Shown: positions 26,821 to 34,100 of the stretch, in pieces | Layout: every line of letters starts with the position of its first letter | How positions within the stretch are numbered: position 1 is the stretch's first letter | Assembly (NCBI GenBank): GCA_040635515.1 | Contig: JBEYHY010000001.1 | Span: 496,001-560,000 of the forward strand | Direction of reading: 5' to 3' | Origin: Prauserella_A sp040635515 | GTDB taxonomy: Bacteria; Actinomycetota; Actinomycetes; Mycobacteriales; Pseudonocardiaceae | DNA: 64,000 nucleotides | Notes under the pieces: generated by a model | What the model was told of the DNA's origin: nothing | What the model saw: the letters and a program-made list of their open reading frames with translations, nothing else | The model's database searches: none | Made by a program: the position numbers and the translations under genes

Positions 26821-26980
26821 GCCAAATGACCCGCTTACATCACCTGCGGTCGGCTTCCTGACCGGGAAACCGGCGCCAACTGCGAAGGCAGGCCACGCCA
26901 GGTCGGCCGCACCAAATCGGTGACGCCTGGCCGGTCGCGCCTGATGGGCCGCACTCGGCCCCTGCCTGACAACGGCCTGC

Positions 26981-27080
26981 CTGAATGCCGATCTCGACGT
27001 CCCGAGCGCAGAACTCGCGCTCCCGGATGCTGATCTCGACGTCCTGAGTGCGGATCTCGCGCTCCCGGGCGCGGAACTCG
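26981..27080 (-). repeat. 21-bp polar intergenic repeat, array R3b
   Basis: Minus-strand array of about four alternating units (GAGTTCCGC, GAGATCCGC, GAGATCAGC, GAGTTCTGC) beginning 3 bp after the stop of the UvrA-like gene. Units here are separated by CCCGGGAGCGC-type or CAGGACGTC-type linkers, giving a period near 42 bp for pairs. Confidence 0.85.
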
Positions 27081-27082
27081 CG

Positions 27083-29359
27083 CTAGTCGGTCCGCGTGTA
27101 CTCCCTGAGGTGCCGGGCGGTGAGCGTGTCCGCTTTGGCGACCAGGTCTCCCGGCGTCCCCGTGAACACCACCCGGCCACCGTCATGCCCGGCACCGGGA
27201 CCGAGGTCGATGATCCAGTCCGCGTGCGCCATCACGGCTTGGTGGTGCTCGATGACCACGACGGTGTTGCCGTCGTCGACGAGCCGGTCGAGCAGGCCGA
27301 GCAACTGGTCCACGTCGGCGAGGTGCAGGCCGGTGGTCGGCTCGTCCAGCACATAGGTCGCCGCCTTCTCCGCCATCCGGATCGCGAGCTTCAGCCGTTG
27401 CCGCTCGCCGCCGGACAGCGTGGTCAGCGGCTGCCCGAGGCCGAGGTAGCCGAGCCCCACGTCGACGAGCCTGCCCAGGATCACGCCTGCCTGCCCGTCA
27501 GGGAAGAACTCGCGGGCCCGCGCGATGGACATACCGAGAATCTCGCTGATGTTCTTGCCCCGTAACGTATACGTCAGCACTTCGGGGATGAACCGCTTGC
27601 CCGCGCATTCCTCGCACACCGTCGCCACGCCCGCCATCATCGCCAGATCGGTGTAGACGAGGCCGATGCCCTTGCAGTTGGGGCACGCGCCTTCGGAGTT
27701 GGCGCTGAACAGCCCCGGCTTGACACCGTTGGCCTTCGCGAACGCCGACCGGATGGGATCGAGCAGCCCGGTGTAGGTCGCCGGATTGCTGCGCCGCGAG
27801 CCCCTGATCGGCGACTGATCGACCACGACGACCCCGTCGCGCCGGGACAGCGAACCGTGGATGAGTGAGCTCTTGCCCGAACCCGCGACGCCGGTGACGA
27901 CCGTGAGCACGCCCAGCGGCACATCGACGTTCACGTTCTTGAGATTGTGCAGCGTGGCTCCCGTGATGGGCAGCCACGAGGCGGGCGTCCTCGGCTGTTC
28001 GCGCAGCTTGGCCCTGTGCCCCAGGTGCCTTCCGGTGAGCGTGTCCGACGCGCGCAGCCCAGCCACATCGCCGGTGTAGCAGAGCGTTCCGCCCGCCGCG
28101 CCGGCTCCGGGGCCGAGGTCGACGACGTGGTCGGCGATGGCCACGGTCTCCGGCTTGTGCTCGACGACGAGGACGGTGTTTCCCTTGTCCCGCAGCCGAA
28201 GCAGTAGATTGTTCATGCGCTGGATGTCGTGCGGATGCAATCCGACGGTCGGTTCGTCGAAGACGTAGGTGACGTCGGTGAGGCTGGAACCGAGATGCCG
28301 CACCATTTTGACCCGCTGTGCCTCCCCGCCGGAAAGGGTTCCCGACTCGCGGTCGAGGCTGAGATAACCGAGGCCGATCTCCACCAGCGAGTCGAGGGTC
28401 TCGCTCAACGTCGCCACGAGCGGCGCCACCGACGGTTCGGAAATGCTCTTCACGAACACCGCGAGGTCGCTGATCTGCATGGCGGCGCAGTCCGCGATGT
28501 TGCGGCCTTCGATCTTCGCCGACAACGCCGCCTCGTTGAGCCTGCTGCCTCCGCACATCTTGCAGGTGGTGAACGTGACCGCTTTGTCGACGAAGGCGCG
28601 AATGTGGCTCTGCATGGATTCGCGGTCCTTGCCGAGATAGAGCCGCCGCACCTTCACCATGAGTCCCTCGTAGGTGATGGTGCTGCCGCCCTGTTTGATT
28701 TTCGTCGTCGGCTTGTACAGGAGGTCGTCCCACTGCGTTTCGGTGTAGTCCTTGAGCGGAAGGTCGGGATCGACGAGCCCGGATCCGGCGAGGACCTGCA
28801 GGTACCACGAGCCGACCGCGAAGTTGGGGGCCAGGACGGCGCCTTCGTTGAGCGAGCGTTCGACGTCGACGACGTGCGTGAGGTCGATATCGGTCGCCTG
28901 CCCGAGTCCTTCGCATTCGGTGCACATGCCTTCGGTGCTGTTGAAACTGAAGGCGGTCGAGGTGCCGACGTGCGGTTCGCCGACACGGCTGAAGATGATG
29001 CGCAGCATGGTGTGCGCGTCGGTGGCGGTGCCGACGGTCGACCGGGAGTTGGCCCCCATCCGTTCCTGGTCGACGACGATGGCCGCGCTGAGGTTGCGGA
29101 GCGCGTCGACATCGGGCCGCCCGAGGCTCGGCATGAACGATTGGATGAACGCGGTGTAAGTCTCGTTGATCAGCCGCTGGGATTCGGCGGCGATGGTGCC
29201 GAACACGAGCGACGATTTCCCGGACCCGGAGACGCCGGTGAACACGGTGAGGCGTCGTTTGGGGATGTCGAGGGAGACGTCGGCCAGGTTGTTCTCCCTC
29301 GCCCCTCTGACCTCGATGAGGTCGTGGCTGTCCGCGGCCGGCTGCGGTGAAGAGCCCAT
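27083..29359 (-). CDS. UvrA-like (UvrA2/DrrC-type) ABC protein
   Basis: 758 residues, shorter than housekeeping UvrA (about 950). Two ABC ATPase halves: Walker A GVSGSGKSS (about 42) and GVAGSGKSS (about 490), signatures LSGGEAQR and LSGGERQR, and zinc-binding CTECEGLG, CKMCGG, CPNCKGIG, CEECAGKRF. The shorter build lacks the UvrB-binding region, as in UvrA2/DrrC proteins linked to resistance to DNA-binding drugs. It is divergent from a TetR gene with paired operators at 29376-29423, which suggests drug-induced expression. ATG 29359 follows GGGGGTAAC. Confidence 0.9.
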   Translation of the reverse strand: MGSSPQPAADSHDLIEVRGARENNLADVSLDIPKRRLTVFTGVSGSGKSSLVFGTIAAESQRLINETYTAFIQSFMPSLGRPDVDALRNLSAAIVVDQERMGANSRSTVGTATDAHTMLRIIFSRVGEPHVGTSTAFSFNSTEGMCTECEGLGQATDIDLTHVVDVERSLNEGAVLAPNFAVGSWYLQVLAGSGLVDPDLPLKDYTETQWDDLLYKPTTKIKQGGSTITYEGLMVKVRRLYLGKDRESMQSHIRAFVDKAVTFTTCKMCGGSRLNEAALSAKIEGRNIADCAAMQISDLAVFVKSISEPSVAPLVATLSETLDSLVEIGLGYLSLDRESGTLSGGEAQRVKMVRHLGSSLTDVTYVFDEPTVGLHPHDIQRMNNLLLRLRDKGNTVLVVEHKPETVAIADHVVDLGPGAGAAGGTLCYTGDVAGLRASDTLTGRHLGHRAKLREQPRTPASWLPITGATLHNLKNVNVDVPLGVLTVVTGVAGSGKSSLIHGSLSRRDGVVVVDQSPIRGSRRSNPATYTGLLDPIRSAFAKANGVKPGLFSANSEGACPNCKGIGLVYTDLAMMAGVATVCEECAGKRFIPEVLTYTLRGKNISEILGMSIARAREFFPDGQAGVILGRLVDVGLGYLGLGQPLTTLSGGERQRLKLAIRMAEKAATYVLDEPTTGLHLADVDQLLGLLDRLVDDGNTVVVIEHHQAVMAHADWIIDLGPGAGHDGGRVVFTGTPGDLVAKADTLTARHLREYTRTD

Positions 29360-29375
29360 GCGTTACCCCCGGTGG

Positions 29376-29423
29376 TTTATGGTGTAAAAAGATGATGGAG
29401 AGAAGGATACTTTACAGCATAAA
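29376..29423. promoter_or_regulatory. Paired TetR operators between uvrA-like and tetR genes
   Basis: Two 13-bp sites, TTTATGGTGTAAA (29376-29388) and TTTACAGCATAAA (29411-29423). Each is a TTTA-N5-TAAA or close palindrome, and they are inverted copies of each other with one mismatch, 22 bp apart. They occupy the space where both divergent promoters must lie, so binding would repress both genes. Confidence 0.65.
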
Positions 29424-29426
29424 GGG

Positions 29427-30239
29427 ATGGAGTCTCAGGTGGTCGTCTTCGCGGCGCAGGGCGATCCTCGGCGGTCGATGTCGTTGCTGTGGCGGGAAAA
29501 ACCCGCCGGGCAACCCAGTAAAGGGCCGGGGCCGAAGCCGGGACTCAGCGTCGACCTGATCGTCGAGACCGCCATTTCACTTGCCGACGAGCGCGGTCTT
29601 CCCGCGTTGTCCATGCGGGCCGTGGGAGAGTCGCTCGGCCGGACGGCCATGGCGCTCTACACCTATGTGCCGAGCAAGACCGAACTGCTCGACCTCATGT
29701 ACGACTCCGTGCACGCCGAACTGCCCGTTCGCTACGACACCGGCGCGGGCTGGCGTGTGGCGCTCGTCGAGTGGGCCGAGGATCTGTGGCGCTTCTACCT
29801 TCGCCATCCCTGGGTGCTGCAGGTCTCCCAGGCGAGGCCGGTACTCGGGCCGCACGAGTACGCGGGTCTCGACGCTGTGCTCGGCATCGTCACCGAGATC
29901 GGAATGGAGGCAAGGCGGGTACCACCGGCCATCGGTGTGCTGTTCAGCTTCGTCAGGGGAGCCGCCCGCAATGTCGCCGAAGCGCGTCAGGCTGGGCAGC
30001 TCACCGGAGTATCCGATGAGGACTGGTGGTTTCCCCGCTCGGCGATGCTGGAGGAGGTCGCGCCCGATTTCGATACGCGGTTTCCCGTCGTCACGGAACT
30101 GGCCGCCAAGGGTGCCTTCGACGTCGACCACGAGGCCGGGGGTTCCTACCTGGAGCGCGAGGGAAGGCAGGCTTTCGAGGCCGGCCTCGTACTGGTGCTG
30201 GACGGCCTTGAGGCGGCGGGCGCGGGATCGGCTACATGA
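29427..30239 (+). CDS. TetR-family regulator
   Basis: 270 residues. HTH region AISLADERGLPALSMRAVGE followed by TAMALYTYVPSKTELLDLMYD, then a TetR_C-type ligand domain (tetracycline repressor class). The first 40 residues are Lys/Pro/Gly-rich. ATG 29427 lies 3 bp from the right operator; an internal ATG (MSLLWREK, 29478) is an alternative. It probably represses itself and the UvrA-like gene. Its 3' end overlaps the convergent methyltransferase by 8 bp. Confidence 0.9.
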   Translation: MESQVVVFAAQGDPRRSMSLLWREKPAGQPSKGPGPKPGLSVDLIVETAISLADERGLPALSMRAVGESLGRTAMALYTYVPSKTELLDLMYDSVHAELPVRYDTGAGWRVALVEWAEDLWRFYLRHPWVLQVSQARPVLGPHEYAGLDAVLGIVTEIGMEARRVPPAIGVLFSFVRGAARNVAEARQAGQLTGVSDEDWWFPRSAMLEEVAPDFDTRFPVVTELAAKGAFDVDHEAGGSYLEREGRQAFEAGLVLVLDGLEAAGAGSAT

Positions 30240-30762
30240 GTCCGGCGAGTTTGTAGAGCACGAGCGACCCGGCGACCGCGACGTTGAGCGATTGGCCGTG
30301 GCCGACCATCGGGATTTCGACGGCCCCGTCGAGCAGGTCGAGCGCGCCGGGAGGAATCCCGTGTTGCTCGTGTCCCAGCACCGCGATCGTCGGGGTGTGA
30401 GCGGCGGGAAGGTCGCCGAGCCGGATGGCTTCGTCGGCAAGCTCGACACCGATGAGCCGCCACCCCGCCTCACGTTTTCTCGCCAGCCATCGCTCCGGAT
30501 TACCGGTCGGGTGCACGCAGGTGGGTTTGCGCAGAGTGTTGCCGCGCGCGAGCGCCTCCGGGATCCAGGGGAATCGAGGGACGGCGAGGCACGCACCGAC
30601 CGCGTCACAGGTGCGCAGCAGGGTTCCGAGGTTGGCGCCGTGCAGCGGCCACAACGGTGCCGCGATGAGATGTCCCCAGCACCGGTGGGTTCGCCTGCGG
30701 CGGCCCGCCGCGATCTCGGAACGGGTGCGGGGCCGGATGGCGTTGCGGCGCGGGCCGCTCAT
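30232..30762 (-). CDS. TrmH/SpoU-family RNA 2'-O-methyltransferase
   Basis: 176 residues, SPOUT fold with a trefoil knot. Motif 1 HGANLGTLLRTCDAVGA (about residue 45), motif 2 IAVLGHEQHGIPP, motif 3 EIPMVGHGQSLNVAVAGSLVLY. Uses S-adenosylmethionine to methylate ribose in rRNA or tRNA; target not evident. ATG 30762 chosen because the longer frame is Arg/Pro-rich noise. Confidence 0.9.
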   Translation of the reverse strand: MSGPRRNAIRPRTRSEIAAGRRRRTHRCWGHLIAAPLWPLHGANLGTLLRTCDAVGACLAVPRFPWIPEALARGNTLRKPTCVHPTGNPERWLARKREAGWRLIGVELADEAIRLGDLPAAHTPTIAVLGHEQHGIPPGALDLLDGAVEIPMVGHGQSLNVAVAGSLVLYKLAGLM

Positions 30763-31000
30763 CGGGCGGGGGAGGCCGCCTCCCTGATCGCTCGCGTGCT
30801 GGTCGGCGCCGCGGGCGGCAATCGGTTCGGTCGTGCGGAGTTCCCGGCAACGGGGGGCACGGTGATCATGGATACGGGTGCTTCGCGGCGCACCCTGGCC
30901 ATCGACGGTGACATCGGGAGTCGTGCTCCGGCGAGCAGGGTACCTCACGCGGGGGGAGTTCGCGGCATGGTTCGACGTGTTTCGGGGGCTCGGCCGCACG

Positions 31001-31055
31001 GATGCGGATCTCGTCCGCACGAGTGCGGATCTCGATGTCCTGAGCGGGGGACTCG
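31001..31055 (-). repeat. 21-bp polar intergenic repeat, array R4
   Basis: Minus-strand leader GAGTCCCCCGCTCAGGAC then GAGATCCGCACTCGTGCGG and a further GAGATCCGC unit. Starts 14 bp after the stop of the minus-strand gene at 31069. Confidence 0.82.
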
Positions 31056-31068
31056 CGGGGCGGGCGGG

Positions 31069-31458
31069 TCAGTCGTCCTGCCAGGCGAACTCGTGGATCC
31101 GGTCAATGGCGGTCCGGCAGGCGCGCAATATCGCGTATCGATCCCAGCCGAGCCGGGGGAAGGCGACCGACTCCAGTTCGGCGACTTCCTTGCGGAGGTA
31201 CTGTTCGAGTGCGGACAGATCCCGCCGGGACACCCGCAGCACCCATTGCGGGCCTGCCCTGCGCCGGTAACTGTTGGCACGAACCCTTTCCCACTGCCCG
31301 GGGTCGTCCTTCGGCCAGGTGCTCTCGCTAGCCACCCGCAACGTCAGCACGGGCAGCGCGACGGTCACCACGTGCTCGGGGTCGTGCCATGGCCGCTTCT
31401 GCACAGGTACCTTCCCGGAGTCCGGCTGGCGGATGCCGACAGGTGCTCGATAGTGCAC
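31069..31458 (-). CDS. Hypothetical protein
   Basis: About 129 residues, not recognised. The sequence looks like a real soluble protein: VVTVALPVLTLRVASESTW (strand-rich), then ANSYRRRAGPQWVLRVSRRD and a helical end ALEQYLRKEVAELESVAFPR ending AIDRIHEFAWQDD. The GTG at 31458 is a guess; the frame is open to 31602, but that part looks non-coding. Array R4 lies just behind the stop. Single gene. Confidence 0.6.
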   Translation of the reverse strand: MHYRAPVGIRQPDSGKVPVQKRPWHDPEHVVTVALPVLTLRVASESTWPKDDPGQWERVRANSYRRRAGPQWVLRVSRRDLSALEQYLRKEVAELESVAFPRLGWDRYAILRACRTAIDRIHEFAWQDD

Positions 31459-32044
31459 TATAAGGGCGTTTCGGCTGCTTCGATGACCCGTGTGCGACTG
31501 CGGTTTTTCACCGTGCGCGCGAGTGTGAGGCCGACCGGTGCCAGCTCGGAACCGGTCGGCCGGAACACGATGGCCACACTGGTGGAGGAGCAGTGTCACC
31601 ACGGCACGGGAAGAATAGGGGCCGGTGCCGACGCGCTCCAGTCGGTGTTTTCCATTATCTGAACGGCTTGATCGGCCGAACGGAGCAAACTTAGCGCCCG
31701 CTCAGTCGGCATCAGGGTGAACCGGCTTCCGGGTTCCCTCATCCAGGCGAAGCATGGCCGGGAAGGCGGACAGGACTCACTTTCCGTGGCAGGGTGGTTC
31801 GGGCTGCCTGGTGGCGACGCGGCGGAGTGCGGGCCGCCCCCGTCAAGACCCCGGGGTATTCGACGTCGCCACGGCAATCGCCGGGATACGGATGTATCGC
31901 CTCGTGCGCGCCGGATCCCGGCTCGCACCGGCTACGGCGGGAACAGGGCGGGCGCGCGTGAGCCGGATGCGGGCGAGGCGGCCGGCGGAGCGCGCGCCGC
32001 CGACACCCATGTCCACAACGGACAGTGAGGGAGGAATGCGCGAT
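31459..32044. other. Gene-poor stretch
   Basis: 586 bp between divergent hypothetical genes. Short open frames exist on both strands but lack start signals and have irregular codon use. No repeat array, RNA or terminator was recognised. Confidence 0.5.
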
Positions 32045-32746
32045 ATGAGATATCGGGCACGGCGGGGGCCGAAAGGCACGATGCGGGCGGAGCGAGCCGC
32101 TCCTCCCGGGGTTCCGGTGAACGAGCACGGCCAGCACGGAACTGATGGGCTGCTGGTCGACATCATGGCCGCCGTCGAAAGGCAGCAACAGGCTGAGGGC
32201 TGGCATCTGACGGCTCCGGCGCTGCACCGGGTGTGCCTGACCGAGCCGGTGCTGTCGCTGCGGCCGGGCAGGCCCGCGCCCATTGGCGTCTGGCCGATCC
32301 GATTGCCTCCAGCGGAGTCGGAAAGGGGAAGGGTTGCCGCTTTCGCCTGTCTGATGGAGCGGGCGGCGGAAAGGCTGCAGCTCAACGACAAAGTGTGGCG
32401 ACGTGCCTACCCGAGCAAACCGCTCGCACATCTTGCCGTCGTCGAGGCCTATCACAACGTCGACTTTCCGCCGGAGGAACTGGCGAAGCTGCACGCGACC
32501 GGCCGCACGCTGGCCGACGTGCCCGACAGCGTCGAGATCCGGCTGGTGCTCGCCGCCACGGAGGACAGGGCGTTCGCGGTGTGGCGGCAACGGGGTGACC
32601 TGCCGATGTTCCACCCCGTCACTGACGCGGCGACGGAGGGCAGGGCGCTGGCGGATCAGCTCGCGCGCATGCAGAAGGCGGCGTGCGTGCTCCACGAACG
32701 CTGCGCTCAGGCTTTCGAGGCGGCCCGGCCGGCCCCGAAAGGCTGA
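32045..32746 (+). CDS. Hypothetical protein
   Basis: About 233 residues, not recognised. From about residue 30 it looks well folded: DGLLVDIMAAVERQQQAEGW, PALHRVCLTEPVLSLRPG, FACLMERAAERLQLNDKVWR, and AHLAVVEAYHNVDFPPEELA. Start uncertain: a GGGAGG at 32029-32034 serves ATG 32045 (spacing 10); ATG 32036 would be too close, and GTG 32117 would remove a basic N-terminus. Followed 128 bp later by another unknown gene on the same strand. Confidence 0.6.
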   Translation: MRYRARRGPKGTMRAERAAPPGVPVNEHGQHGTDGLLVDIMAAVERQQQAEGWHLTAPALHRVCLTEPVLSLRPGRPAPIGVWPIRLPPAESERGRVAAFACLMERAAERLQLNDKVWRRAYPSKPLAHLAVVEAYHNVDFPPEELAKLHATGRTLADVPDSVEIRLVLAATEDRAFAVWRQRGDLPMFHPVTDAATEGRALADQLARMQKAACVLHERCAQAFEAARPAPKG

Positions 32747-32874
32747 ACGGGCCCGCACCCGCTCCGCGAGAACGTGTGCGGGCCGACATTTCGCGCGACA
32801 TCCTGGTGGACCCGGATAGCATCGGCTGGCTGATCCGAACCCCGTCCCCGAGCACGGAAAGACACCAGCGGCGA

Positions 32875-33336
32875 ATGTCGGAAAGACCCGTTCCCGGCAA
32901 GGGAACCTTCAACAGCGAGTGCTACACCCGAGGCTGCGTCAACACCGAGGCCACCGGTGTCTCCGCGTGGGATGACGGTGCGGGGCAGGATCGCTACCGC
33001 TGTGGCGAGTGCCTTGACGCGCTCGCGGTACTCGTGCCGTCGCTGCCGAATTCGGCCTGGTCGGCCGGGTTGGTCGACAGCGCCGCGTTCACCGCGTTCA
33101 CGCGCAGGATCACCGGCTGGGACCGTGCGCGCCTGCACGAGGAGGCCGCGCCGCTGCTGCGGCACGAGCAGCGTGCGTACCGTGCCTTCGCCGGACTCGC
33201 CGACCGGGTCGGGCTCGATCAGGCACGGGACGCGGTCGCGACCATCGTCGAGCGGCCCGATGTGGTCTACCCGGCCGTCATCTCGGACTTCTGGGTCCGT
33301 TACCGCACCCGATCCACCGAGTCCACAGTGGACTAG
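32875..33336 (+). CDS. Hypothetical protein with zinc-ribbon-like cysteines
   Basis: 153 residues, not recognised. Near the N-terminus ECYTRGCVN and about 28 residues later YRCGECLDAL give a C-x4-C ... C-x2-C pattern that could bind zinc. The rest is helical (LLRHEQRAYRAFAGLADRVG). The stop codon abuts the stop of the convergent phosphoribosyltransferase with no bases between. Confidence 0.65.
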   Translation: MSERPVPGKGTFNSECYTRGCVNTEATGVSAWDDGAGQDRYRCGECLDALAVLVPSLPNSAWSAGLVDSAAFTAFTRRITGWDRARLHEEAAPLLRHEQRAYRAFAGLADRVGLDQARDAVATIVERPDVVYPAVISDFWVRYRTRSTESTVD

Positions 33337-33915
33337 TCAGCGCGGGAACAGTGGGATGGAACCAAGCGTCCGCACCAGATTTGCCCGCTCACCGAGCGCG
33401 CCGCGCCAGTCCTCGCCTTCGGTGAGCAACGCGCCGATGGCCACGACCTCGGCGCCCGCGCGGTCGAGCAGCCGGAGCGCGGCCAGTACCGAAGCGCCGG
33501 TCGAGATCACGTCGTCGACGAAAACCACCCGCTTGCCTTCGACATCGGGGATCCGCGCGCGATCGAGCAGCAATGCCTGCTCGCCGTCGCTGGTGATCGA
33601 TTCGACGGTTTCCCGCAGCGCGTCGCGCAAATGCACCTTCTTCGACTTCTGCAGGATCAGATAGTCGTCGATACCCAGTGCCCTCGACACCTCGACGGCG
33701 ATCGGAATCCCCAGTGTCGCCGCGGATACGACGAGCTGGGGTTCGGCATCGCGCACCGCGCAGGCGAGGTCCCTGCCCGCCGTCTCACCGAAGCGGACAC
33801 CGTGGTCGATCGTCATCAGCAGTGCGATCGTCAGCGTGTCGCTGACGTCGACCAGTGGAAGATCGACTTCCTGGCTGCCGATCCGGGCCCGGTGGAAAGA
33901 GCGGCTTGCGGTCAT
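33337..33915 (-). CDS. Purine phosphoribosyltransferase (Apt/Xpt-like)
   Basis: 192 residues. PRPP-binding motif VVFVDDVISTGAS (about residues 128-140), and a flexible-loop region LILQKSKKVHLRDAL. Converts a free purine base and PRPP into the nucleotide. Length is close to Xpt (about 190) but the base specificity cannot be read with confidence. An adenine deaminase in the window (59788) would compete or cooperate in purine salvage. AGGAGG lies 10 bases before the ATG. Confidence 0.82.
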   Translation of the reverse strand: MTASRSFHRARIGSQEVDLPLVDVSDTLTIALLMTIDHGVRFGETAGRDLACAVRDAEPQLVVSAATLGIPIAVEVSRALGIDDYLILQKSKKVHLRDALRETVESITSDGEQALLLDRARIPDVEGKRVVFVDDVISTGASVLAALRLLDRAGAEVVAIGALLTEGEDWRGALGERANLVRTLGSIPLFPR

Positions 33916-34100
33916 GCGCGGGGTACCTCCTGAACGGCGGTGATCGTTGTCGCCGCCAGTGTCCCCTGTGCCGCTGCCCAGGTGCTCGACCGTGGTTCCA
34001 CTCGGTGATTCGCCTTCCGCTCAACGGAAACCCGGGCTCCGATACGCGACGCACGCGGGCGTGGACGGGCATGATCGCAGCGAAGCCGAAGGGAGGCCGG

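Larger units (their letters stand above)
26641..27082. other. Intergenic region with two facing repeat arrays
   Basis: 442 bp between convergent genes. Apart from arrays R3a and R3b it holds about 160 bp of unique sequence (26821-26980) in which I see no gene, RNA or terminator with a U tract. Confidence 0.6.

Noticed and set aside
31596..31928. 110-residue minus-strand ORF
   Set aside because: A short end segment looks protein-like, but the beginning is low-complexity and no start signal or neighbour supports it.
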